From NCBI GenBank assembly GCA_958450365.1, contig CAUEEP010000170.1, positions 282,894 to 346,893 on the forward strand: 64,000 nucleotides of DNA, written 5' to 3'. How positions within the stretch are numbered: position 1 is the first letter of the stretch; every line of letters starts with the position of its first letter. The DNA comes from Mesorhabditis belari (Eukaryota > Nematoda > Chromadorea > Rhabditida > Rhabditidae). Positions 48,262 through 58,109 of the stretch are shown one piece after another. The translations under genes and the position numbers were made by a program. Below the pieces are notes generated by a model. It did no database searches. It saw only the letters and a list, made by a program, of their open reading frames with translations, and was not told where the DNA came from.

Positions 48262-48500
48262 TCGTCTCTTTTCCTTTGTTGGAAAAGATAAATCGTGCAA
48301 TTTTTTTTTTGTTACAGAGAATTTATGAAAAATGAGAGTTGCCGTATGCAACAGAATGTGTGCTTACGCGACGAATTTTTTTTGTTTTGTGGCAAAAAGG
48401 AGATAACGGGAGGCAGGGGAAAAGAGCAAATGAGTCACCGTTCAAAAACTATCAAAAGGCAATGGGGAAAGCCTTCGATTCAAAAATGGATTTGACCTTT
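48262..48500. repeat. Two-block repeat (A + B), copy 2
   Basis: Here block A (48262-48352) and block B (48353-48490) are in the same orientation and give one plus-strand open frame of 66 codons (REFMKNESCRMQQN then VCLRDEFFLFCGKKEITGG). In copy 1 at 37.5-37.78 kb block B is inverted. Confidence 0.6.
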
Positions 48501-49315
48501 CGAAAATAAAACAAAAAATTTTCACTACTAAAAGAGATAGCTGAAGGAATTTTCGATCTAGAGAATTAACAGTTAAAATCGATTTTAACTTTTAATTCTC
48601 TAGTTAATATACACGATGATATTTTCCTGCGTTTCCATGATAGAGAAAAATTCTTGAGGATAGGTAATCGGAAAAGATTCAATTACTCAATTTGGGGTTC
48701 TTTAAATTCTTTGAGTTCTTTATTTAATAATCAGAATATATGTGTTGTGTCTGTTTACGAACTAAACTTATCTTTAAATCCGTTTCGGACTTATCTTTAG
48801 ATCGGAAAATAAAATTTCGGTAAAATTAAGATTGTTGATCAAGCATAATTTTGCGCATTTTCGTTGGGCTACACGTTTTTATAGCCATCAAATCTAGAGG
48901 ACATTGAGTACACTTTCCTCAGAAAGCTGCCTTTTCTATCGTTTTAGTTTATTAATACAATTTTGGCTAACATTTTCTTAATAAAACTTGCATCTTTAAT
49001 AAAAAATTGGCTATAGGTTAATCTAAAATTGAAAAATTAATCAAATAGTGAGATTTCTGAGTGAAAATTACGAAAACAGCCGAAAAGTCGATCTAAAATG
49101 CCTGAAGTTTCATTTTAAATCTTCAACGGGCGTCCGAGTCCGATCCGATTTAAATGTAATTTCGTAAACGGACGCAACATATGAATTGATTTACTAATTG
49201 TAGGCTAACAATAAGCCTAGACTACCTAACTTTTGGGGTCTGCTTGTTTCAACAAAAGACAAATTTCTAGATTTAGTTTCTTTATTTGAAAATTCCGAAG
49301 TAAAAATTTATTTGT
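48501..49315. other. No supported gene
   Basis: AT-rich sequence. A small hairpin of AGAGAATTAACAGTTAAAA / TTTTAACTTTTAATTCTCT lies at 48559-48603. No coding signal is convincing. Confidence 0.4.
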
Positions 49316-49502
49316 GCCTACAGTAAAAGTAGTAGAAGCTGTTTGTAATAACAATAATTCTTTGAAACTTTGTAAAAAGTCTGACATTGTATTCTTTGAG
49401 GCAAATTGTTTCAACAAAATACAAGTTTATAAGAATGATCGCGTATGCATTTGTCAGAAGAAAAGTCACCAAGAAAATCTTCTTGCTGCTTGTTGTGACT
49501 GA
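49316..49502 (+). other. Possible small Cys-rich ORF
   Basis: About 60 codons read VKVVEAVCNNNNSLKLC, then seven further codons to FFEANC, a VCIC motif and a terminal AACCD before TGA at 49500-49502. Seven Cys in 55 residues is unusual for noise in AT-rich DNA. There is no ATG; a CCTACAG acceptor at about 49322 could supply a start from an upstream exon that I did not find. Confidence 0.22.
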
Positions 49503-49899
49503 GCGATAAATGGGAATCTTCTAAACAATCTTTGGCGCAAAGACTAGACGAGAAGAGCTCTTTTTCTTTGTCTTTATGCAATCAATGACACTTTTTTATC
49601 ATTAGCATTTCTTACTTTCATTTTATTCACTGCAGAAACTGGATCCTTTCAGAAATTTTCGAAAACTGGGTACAAAGTCGAACTGACCAACACAAATTAG
49701 CTTTCGGAAACATTTTGTTCATCTTTATTTTACTAATTAAATTATCTCTTTATCTACTGAGTTTTAAAACGGACTAATTTTATAAAGTCTTCGATATTCT
49801 TGTCTTGTGAAGTTCTCTGTACCATAAATGAATTGCTTGCTTTTTTTTCTTCATACAGCCCTTTATCTCCGCTTTCAAAGAGAATGAAATAAATAATTG

Positions 49900-50358
49900 A
49901 ATGGAATGGATTCATCTCGGCATCAACAAAACGATTTGCTGCTTCGTTCCAAATGACTCGACGAGTGACGCGTTTTTTCTCGGCTCTTCGCTCACGAATT
50001 CACAGCGCCAAAGCCGCGTCGATTTCAGCCGAAGTCAAGCGGCGACCGGCCCCGTCGATTCGTTTTCTTTTTCCATGAAGCTTCTCGAGCTCATTGCCTT
50101 GTTTGATGTATCGCCGCACACAATAGAGAGATCAATTTTGAAGAATAGAAGTAAATCGAGCCATTTTCACAACATCGAGTTTCGTCCTGATGTTGATCGT
50201 TTTCCGCTTGGTTTTCTTTTCCAACTCCGTGCTTCCAATCAAATCTGCATCCACATCGCTACCTCATCTTTTCGATTTAAATCGTCTTCTTGAAAGAGAT
50301 TTCGCTCAAGTTCCCGGAGGTCGCGGAACTCTTCCAATCCCTCTCCGAGATTGTCCAT
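49900..50358 (-). pseudogene. Pogo/Tigger-type transposase N-terminal fragment, right arm
   Basis: Minus strand from ATG at 50358: MDNLGEGLEEFRDLRELERN, a frame shift near 50265, then KRKTINIRTKLDVVKMAR, a stop, RRYIKQGNELEKLHGKRKRI, and GAGRRLTSAEIDAALAL with IRERRAEKKRVTRRVIWNEA. This is the psq-type HTH followed by a CENP-B-type HTH, as in pogo/Tigger and Tc5-like transposases. The catalytic domain is absent. Confidence 0.65.
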
Positions 50359-50985
50359 TCTACCTAAAAAGTAAAACAGTTAAAAACGTATAATCCTTGC
50401 ACATCACTCAAAGCCAGCAAAAACTGAATGCTTGCAGGGAAAGGTATCAAAAAGCCCAACAACTGGCCAAGCCGTTTTTTGCGTTTCTTCAGGAGAACCT
50501 AATCGTTTCAGTGAATTCTGCTTTCGAGGAATATGCCGAATTCTCAATTGAACAATTGGAGCAAACGCTGAAGACGGGAAGTGATCGATATGAGATTGAT
50601 AAGCTGAGGAAGTTGCATGCAATTCACCAACAGCAGAAATTCCTGGCAAGTGAGAAGCCAAATGAAGAGGAGAAGATCCCTTTTGCGAACTATTCCCTGA
50701 GAATTTTAGAACTAAAAAATAATCTAATTGTTGAGACTGGATTGAGAAAATCGTCCATTTACAAGAAATCATTCGACTTCCCGGAACTCGACATCGTCGA
50801 AGTGGTCACAAAAACAAATCTCATTGTTCAGTATAGAAAGTGTGCCCGTTGTGTGCTCGTTTGAACAAAACTTATTATGTTTTTTTTTCAATTTAATAGC
50901 TTGTCGAAACAGTTGAATATGTTTGTTTTTCTGAAAGTTTATTAGTTATTTTAATTTAACTTTAAGAATGGCAAGCGATCCGATG
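49960..50985. repeat. Right arm of the large imperfect inverted repeat
   Basis: Mirror of 45530-46470 with the same order from the outside in: the MASDP start, GTPase C-terminal fragment, pogo-type fragment. This arm keeps about 90 bases lost on the left and has the better reading frames, so it is likely closer to the original. Confidence 0.8.
50397..50864 (+). pseudogene. GTPase C-terminal fragment, right-arm copy
   Basis: An open frame of about 150 codons: CRERYQKAQQLAKPFFAFLQ, NSAFEEYAEFSIEQLEQTLK, DRYEIDKLRKLHAIHQQQKF, and an end VVTKTNLIVQYRKCARCVLV. It corresponds to the helical segment behind the Cys module in the GTPase copies but is too diverged to come from them. It begins inside the domain with no start codon. 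Probably a truncated fourth paralogue, possibly an exon of a lost gene. Confidence 0.6.
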
Positions 50986-51060
50986 TCCGCCTCAGCGACT
51001 GCATTTTTGGATGCCTTGGACAAGGAAAGTCACCCTGAAACAATTGATGGAGCAAGTTGA
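50968..51060 (+). other. Possible first exon, MASDP
   Basis: ATG followed by an Ala/Ser/Asp-rich reading frame (MASDPMSASATAFLDALDKE) to TGA at 51058. It is present in both arms of the inverted repeat, though only its start on the left. It precedes the first mapped exon of copy 3 by 2 kb, with a transposon between. Available GT sites are in the wrong phase for that exon, so the link is not established. Confidence 0.3.
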
Positions 51061-51144
51061 AAAGCAGAAAGTTAAACAATAGATACTAGTTCGTTTTCTA
51101 AACGACACCATTGAAACCTACCGTAGTCTAAAGATAAGTATTCA

Positions 51145-51276
51145 AAGGCTAATTTTGGCTCAGTCAATGACACAGAAATTTAACTTTGAATGGCCGTTAA
51201 ATTACGGTAGTTTTTTTGTATTTGTTCCATTTAAAGCTCAATTTATGTATCTTTGGCTGAGTCAAAATTAGGCTTT
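51145..51276. repeat. Short hairpin repeat
   Basis: GGCTAATTTTGGCTCAGTCA at the left pairs with TGGCTGAGTCAAAATTAGGC at the right, about 130 bases in total, with further pairing of TTTAACTTT and TAAA-type sequence inside. Confidence 0.65.
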
Positions 51277-51427
51277 TAAGGAGATTGATTGTTTGAGTAC
51301 TGTGGCTTTGCTTTGTATTCTATACTACACTGTAGATGGCCTGTTGATCTGATTCTGCAATCAGTGCATTGTCTTTCAACAGTGATTGCAAAGACTTTAA
51401 ACTAGAAATGAAACTGGTAGTAATATA

Positions 51428-52996
51428 CAGTGCGTTTCAAATTCTTAAACGCACCCTCTAAAATAGCGAATTTTGCATTTTGACCACCTCTACAACTATT
51501 AATCTTTTTTCTATTAGAAAGAGCATGTCTGAAAACCTAAATAACACGAAAAATAAGCATACTGTAAAAAACAAAAATTTTCAAAATAGAAACTTTTTGC
51601 TAAATCAACCGTTTCAAATCCTTAAACGCACTATGAAAATATTGTTATTTATCGACACAAATTAAAAATCAAAGGTAAAAAATCAAAACTAATGATCTGT
51701 ACACGCACCAGAACGATTAATTACTTGAAAAATGCGGTCTGGCATTGAATTGATGAGGTTTTGAAGAGCAGAGACGTCGAGATCGCTCCAGGCCGAAAAA
51801 ATTGCTGCTTTATGTGTGGAAACGTCTTGAAACTGACGATGATTCTTGTAGACAGCTCGGACAAGTATTCCCCATAAATTTTCTATCGGATTGAGGTCAG
51901 GAGACTGAGCGGGTCAGTCCAAAGTTGCAATGTTGTTGCTGTTCAGCCAGACTCGGGTATCTCCGGCTCGATGAACTGACGCGTTGTCGTATTGAAACAA
52001 ATCGGGAACGGCTTGATTTAGGAGCGAAAATGGCGACAAGCAATTGTTCAAGATATCTATCTAGTCATCCGATTCGAAACCATCTTCAGGGCGACCGTTC
52101 CATCAGCACAAAAGGCGGCCCAAATCATCACAGGACCACCGCCAAAGTTTCGAGTTCCAAACACCATCGGATCACGTCGAAGATCCCTCCAATAGTAGCC
52201 AACGCCATCGGGGCCATCCAAATTCCATTTCTTCTCATCGGAAAAGATCACCTAAACGCAAAAAAAATAATAAAACATAAGCGGCTTTCCAACCATAGAC
52301 CAATTCTGATTCATATGAGTCTTGGCGAAGGTCAATCGGGCTTTCTTGTGCAAAAGCTTCACGATCGGTTTGATGTTCAATAATTGTCGATCGATATGTG
52401 CGTTTTTCCTTGATGGCTCGCCAAATTGTCGACTTCGAAGAGTCGATTTTCCGTTGCGTTTTCACTTCATTGATTGTTTTTCGGTGGATGTTGTTCACAA
52501 TATGGCGTCTAGCTCGCGGTGTAAGCTTTGGTTTTGGTCCTGGCTTCTTCTTTGGTGCAGAAACGAACTCGGACTTTATATAATTTCGCACGGCAGAGTC
52601 GGATCGGCCCAAATTTTTTGCGATTTTCCTTATTGAGTCGCCAATCCTCAAACGGGCATTAATTTGGCCTTTCTCATAATCCGTGAGCAGCTTTCCGTGT
52701 GCCATTTATCTGGAAATTAACAAAAATTATAAATTCAATAAAAAAATATGCACAACAAAACGAAAAGTTTCAAATAACAACAGCGAGGGCGGGTGCGTTT
52801 AAGAATTTGAAACGGTTGTTTTAGCAAAAAGTTTCTATTTTGAAAATTTTTGTTTTTTACAGTATGCTTATTTTTCGTGTTATTTAGGTTTTCAGACATG
52901 CTCTTTCTAATAGAAAAAAGATTAATAGTTGTAGAGGTGGTCAAAATGCAAAATTCGCTATTTTAGAGGGTGCGTTTAAGAATTTGAAACGCACTG
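51428..52996 (-). mobile_element. Tc3-like DNA transposon with long terminal repeats
   Basis: Flanked by TA on both sides (51426-51427 and 52997-52998). The terminal inverted repeats are about 204 bases (51428-51631 and 52793-52996). Each carries two related sites, an outer GTTTCAAATTCTTAAACGCA and an inner GTTTCAAAT-CTTAAACGCA, the double-site layout known from Tc3. The outer 45 bases are identical between ends, so insertion is fairly recent. It separates the MASDP exon from the first mapped exon of GTPase copy 3. Confidence 0.9.
51700..52705 (-). pseudogene. Tc3-like transposase, nearly intact
   Basis: Minus strand, start ATG at 52705. The first part opens MAHGKLLTDYEKGQINARLR with HTH IRKIAKNLGRSDSAVRNYI, then a PKKKPGPKPKLTPRARR linker and a second HTH. 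A small intron near 52260-52285 leads to VIFSDEKKWNLDGPDG (first Asp) and FGGGPVMIWAAF. A one-base shift near 52065 is followed by FQYDNASVHRAGDTRVW (second Asp), a Trp-to-stop change at LD*PAQ, and SPDLNPIENLWGILVRAVY (Glu), ending near 51700. All three catalytic residues remain; two lesions inactivate it. Confidence 0.85.
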
Positions 52997-53044
52997 TATA
53001 AAAGTTCACAGAGTTCTGTAGCTAAATTTACAAGAACATTTCAG

Positions 53045-56000
53045 GATGATGAAGTCAGTGCAACGGAGTCGGCTCCTTTCGATCAAACACGCCAATTCAA
53101 CCCTTCTCAACAGCCACTGCATTTCAATGATCGCGATGCAGATGTGAAAAAGAAAATCGCGCTTTTCAACCTCCTAGAACCATTTGGCGATGATCAGATG
53201 AAAGAACAAGCCGATCGGAATGCTTTTCTACAAGTTCTATATGCGATCAACGCCGGAAGTCTGGCCGGAAATATTCGCGAGATCAAACGAGAAGGACGAT
53301 TTGAACAAAATGGAAGACCTCGTCGTGTAATTGTGACATTCACCGATGAAAATGTGCAACAAAACGTTGTCGAATGTGCGCGGCAACTCTCAAAGATTCG
53401 TCAACTGAAACATCTAACGCTTTATGCCTACAAATCACCGATGGCACAACGATTCAAACCACTTCCGAAACAACAAACGAAACGTCAAAACAAGAAAGCG
53501 CGGGTGAGCTCAAGAATACCCATAACTTAGTTTTGATTCCTTTTGCAGGAGCGATCATAATGTCAAGGCTTGCATGACTTGTAAAAGGTTTTACGGAACC
53601 ATTTGAAACTTTTAGCCGACGAGAGCGAAGGGGAATCGCGGTGCCACTTCTCGGAAGAGTCCCGATCAAAAGTTCGAGCAAAGAGGTAAGCATGTTGTCG
53701 ATTTTGATTTATTCTATGAATTGGAAATGACCCACTAACGTTTAAACGTTTGCATTCTGTTTTGATCAACCTGTTTATCCAAAAAATCAAAAGCTTTGAT
53801 CCTAGGCAAGAAAGAATTACGACCTCAACGTCCACCGCCATCTGATTCGCCTCAACTTCCACAAAACAGCCACGCTTGGAGCTTGTACGGGAGTACGACA
53901 AATCCTTCGAATGGTTAGTTTTAGGAAAGGAAAGTTTTCATACCGATAAGGGAACCCAAAACCTATGCGACCTATACTATTCGATGCAGAATTTTATACT
54001 GATTACGAATATGTATTCCGTTTTTGCGAAGTCACAATCTGTCAGGAGTTATAAGCGTTTGTTAGGACTCTGAAAGTGTGTTCATTTGGATCTTAGCGGC
54101 TTCTTTGCGGACGCAGCTCGGTGTAGCCGTGGTACAGCGCTCGTTTCCAGGAGGAGACCTCACAAGTTCGATCCCCACCTTTAATTTTGCTTTTGTTTTC
54201 TCAAGAAGTGATACTCAATTCTTACATCAACGCCACTGTAGGAAGAAAATAATGGAGAAATCGGTGCGCCAGAAAGAAGGCGTTTAGGCATCTAGTGAAC
54301 ACAAAGTACATATTTGGCACAGAGTGTGTGCGAAAAAAAGTACATAAATCTTAGACCTAAATACTGTTATTGTGGTTGTTGTTGTTAAAGTTATCATGAC
54401 ATTTTTTTCAGGCAAGTATGTCTCTCGATCGGAACCTCCGCGCCCCATTTTGCCGCAACTTTCCCAAACAAGTAGCAATGCTAAGAGCTTTTACCGGAAA
54501 ATGCTACAGTCTTCCAATGGACAGTTTTTCGAATAGCCTTATGAATGAAAACATGAAACCTTTCTAAAAAACATAAAGTTGTACTAAAGTGGAAAGCTTT
54601 TAGATATCTCTCTCCATTCCCAGCCTCCATCCCGCATTCCAAATTTACCGGTACTTACACAACTTTAGTATTCATCAAAGAAATTATAAAATGTGATAAT
54701 TTCAGCAATTCCAACCAGGCTTTCCTCCGGCAGAAACTCCTCAAATGCCACCTCAAGTTCAACAGATGCCCAACGGAAATATGATGGGATTCATGCAGGA
54801 TCCAAATTTTATGCAACAAATGGTAGCTACAAGTTTGATTGGTTCAAAACATTTTCTTCTAGATGCTCTTCATGCAACAAATGCAGCTGCAAGCACAACA
54901 ACCGATGCAACAAAATGGGGCACTCAATCCAAATCCAGCTTTCCCGGGCTATGGAATGCAACCCATGCAAGGTAAGAACTTTGCAACTTTGAGAGTTTTG
55001 ATGTAATGAATTTGAAGGGACACTTAAACTTCGAAAAGGTGCATTTGGATAAACTGTACCCCCAAATTTAGTCACCAGGCATTTATTAGGTTGATGCATA
55101 AGTCTTTTCGTTCCTTTTCGTCTGCCGTTGCAAGCCCACAAATGCACCAATTAAACTACGGTTGATTTCATTAGAAAAACCAATTATTTTTCTGCAAAAT
55201 AACATTAAAACGGGTTTAAAAATATTTAATGCCTGGATTTTCTTGAGAGTATGAAGTCGGGTAGTCAAAAAGGGCTAACTCGATGATGCGGTTTAGACAC
55301 CTTAGCTAAAGAAAACCTATCTTCGTGTCAATAGATAAAAGATAGAGAAAAAAAGTTTGATTTCAGAGTAATTCATTCAGCCAATTTTTCCGTAGGGTTT
55401 TTTATAGATTTTTACGAAAAAGGCGTTTTTCACTCTCGAATTTGCTTGAAAGTGAACCGAAATTCATTTAAAAAGATGGAAATTGAACAAAAAAACACTT
55501 TTTTTATAGAGCAAACTATAGATTAATTGGTGAATTTGTTACTTTTTAACAGAAGTACGAAAAAAACGAAAAGACTTATGCATCAACCTAATAGATACAG
55601 TCTTGCTGACTTAATTCAAAATACATACATACTTAGTTTGTTTCCTAAGCGTACTTCAATTTTAGAAAATACTTCAATTTTGATGAATCTAAACATTTAA
55701 GAACTCAATTTTAAGGCATCCGACCGCGACCCCAGCCTCCTTACTCAGCATCACAAACACCCGTTCCACAGAAATCCAAGCCAAAAACACAAAATAGTAA
55801 ATGAAAAATAAAGCTTCTTTCCAATTCAAATGAATTCCAGGCAAGCCAAGCTCTTCGAAAAATCCGCCAGTTTTGCCGGACTTACCCACTTTCCATCAAT
55901 CAAAGAACAACCAATACTCTGGGCCTCGAAAAGAGATCAACATTCTTGTACTCGGTGAAACGGGAGTCGGAAAATCGACGTGGATCAATGGCATCGCCAA

Positions 56001-58010
56001 CTATATGAGCTTTGATCACATCGTTGATGCATTGGAAGCCCCAGAGCCGATCTGTGTCATTCCATCAATGTTCACGATGTGTGACGAGAACTATCAACAA
56101 CGACAAATCGTCATCGGAAATTCAACGAATGAAGTGTTTGGACAAGGACAAAGTGCGACACAAGACGCTCGAACTTATCTCTTCCCACACCCGAAGTATG
56201 ATGTTTCTATCATCGATACCCCTGGCATGGGAGATGTTCGTTCGAATTGAGCAAGACAAGGAGAATACAAGGAAAATTCTGAATGCAATTGCAGCTTACA
56301 AGAATTTACATGCAATTTGTCTATTGTTCAAATCGAATGACGCTCGGATGACGTTGAGCTTTAGATATTGCATTGGAGAGTTGCTACTTCAATTGCACAA
56401 AGATGCCGCCAAGAATATCGTGTTTTTGTCTTCACAAATGCCCGTGGGAATTTCTACAAACCAGGGGATACAATCGTCCCTTTAAGAGCTTTTCTCGATG
56501 AACTTCAAGCAAAACACGGGATTCAAGTGGCTCTTGATCCGAGCAAGATCTTCTGCTTGGACAACGAGGCTTTCAAATTCGTTTGTGCCTATCACGATGG
56601 AGTTGAGTTTAGCGAAGATGACATGAAAAATTTCGAAGCGAGTTGGGCAAAATCGGCTGATGAGACGCATCGCTTCCTTGACTATGCGGCTGGATGCAAA
56701 CCGCATTCTGTTGACAAGACTCTCTCAGTGAATCAAGCTCGTGGAATCATTCTCCAACTGGCTAAACCCTTGGCCGACATCAATGAATTGATTGAGACGA
56801 ACATCAAAGTGTATAATGATCGAAAAGTCGAGATTGAAAACACGAAAGCGACGATCAATGACTTGCAACAGAAGTTGTTGATCCCACAAATTGGGATCAA
56901 AACCGAGGAGCTCAGCTATCCGATGACCGTCTGCACTGGCCCAAAATGCATCGAAACGCAATCGATTCCGAACAGTGAACAATTGCAAACGATCTACAAA
57001 CAGATTTGTCATGATCACTGTGAATTGGGCAAAGTTGATCCCGAGAGATTCCCCGAACCTCGTCTACAAAAATGTTGGGCAATGCGGGGTGGGCAAAGTT
57101 GTACAGTTTGTGGTTGTTTCTGGTCTACTCACATGCACATTCGCTTCAAGCAAGTGAAAACGAACGAATCGGTTGAAGATGTGAATATAAAGAATGCTAT
57201 TCAAACAAATGAAGACGCTCGGATCACAAAGCAGAAGATTATCGAATCGTGTGAGAAAATCGTGAAAGAATACAAAAATGAACAGAAAACGGTGATGGAT
57301 GCGAGCATTCGTTTCGCGGTTTTCTTGAAGCAAAACGCAATTATGACGTATAATGACGTTTTTGAGAAATATGTGGAAAAGTCAATTGAAGAAGAGGAAA
57401 AATGTATCAAAGCGGGGGGAGATCGAACGAAACTGGCCAATCTGAAGCGCTGTTTGGATGAGTATCGACAGGGTATGTTGAGTTTGGAGTCCACTAAGAA
57501 TCTAGAATTTTTAAGCAGGACTAAGGATAGGTCATTGTAGCTACACTTTGAACTTTGAAATTACAGTATTTTCAGTTTCAAACGCTCTGGAAAACCTAGA
57601 AAGTTTAGAGGAACTCATTCAAATGATAAATAGCTGATAGTATCTAAAACCTAGTGGTATTTCTTTAATCAATCAACCACTTTGCAGAACGAGCCGCTAT
57701 CGAGCACGCCTTGCAATCCGGCGGAAACCATCAGCAACAGATCACCACTGATGATGTCAAGAATATGAAAGCCATCCTCTTCGCATTGCCTCATTTTGGA
57801 GCAAAACTCAAAGAACTCTTTGAGCAAACTGTGTGCGGATATTCGATGAATCAACAACAAAGCGTGCAAAAGTTTGTCCCACCAACGTACACTGCAGCCT
57901 CTTCTTCTGGTTCTGGCCATCTTCCCCAAATGAGAGAACAAAAAAAGAGAAATTCGTCTGCAACCTCTTCTTCTGGTGGTGGAAAGAAGTGGGTTAAGTT
58001 GAATATTTAG
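53045..58010 (+). CDS. GTPase gene copy 3, fullest exon set, frame broken twice
   Basis: Exons that chain in phase: 53045-53503 (FNDRDADVKKKIALFNLLEP... to KKAR), 53616-53685, 53806-53913, 54412 onward (KYVSRSEPPRPILPQLSQT). Then, after one unresolved join: 54624-54650, 54706-54822 and 54863-54971 (Gln/Met/Pro-rich: QMPPQVQQMPNGNMMGFMQD; MQQMQLQAQQPMQQNG), 55716-55796, the GTPase exon 55841-57472 and the last exon 57688-58010. The GTPase exon has GETGVGKST, DTPGMGD, FTNARG and the Cys module (CTGPKC ... GGQSCTVCGC). One extra base near 56245 and a two-base change near 56430 restore each other's frame. The terminal exon continues ERAAIEHALQ and aligns with the copy 1 end (DDVKNMKAILFALPHFG). 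An in-phase alternative ending at 57576-57637 exists. First exon not certain. Confidence 0.75.
54118..54182 (+). repeat. tRNA-like unit, copy 3 (A-box deleted)
   Basis: Same unit as 38581-38650 but the A-box GGCCGAGTGG is reduced to GG by a small deletion; the B-box AGTTCGATCCCCA is kept. It lies in the intron following the exon at 53806-53913. Confidence 0.5.
55084..55593. mobile_element. Mariner-type MITE in an intron of copy 3
   Basis: 506 bases bounded by TTAGGTTGATGCATAAGTCT and AGACTTATGCATCAACCTAA, with TA on both sides. These are irritans-group mariner-like ends. No transposase inside. It lies in the intron between exons 54863-54971 and 55716-55796. The sequence right of it (TAGATACAGTCTTG) continues in copy 2 without it. 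Confidence 0.85.
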
Positions 58011-58109
58011 ATAAAGACAAAGATATTGTTGTTACTTAGTGTTGATCTAATAATTTTTATCGGATTACAGTACTAAGCTTTGGATCTTACAAAATTCTTG
58101 GCAAGCTTC

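Noticed and set aside
49901..50293. A 130-codon plus-strand frame
   Set aside because: Antisense shadow of the right-arm pogo-type fragment; the minus strand has the HTH motifs.
52322..52636. Plus-strand frames of 61-104 codons
   Set aside because: Antisense to the Tc3-like transposase.
53913..53918. TAG at 53915 as the true end of the gene begun at 53045
   Set aside because: The codon overlaps a GTTAGT donor at 53914, and the exon starting at 54412 continues in phase. In copy 1 the same donor joins in phase to the GTPase exon. A short terminating isoform is still possible.
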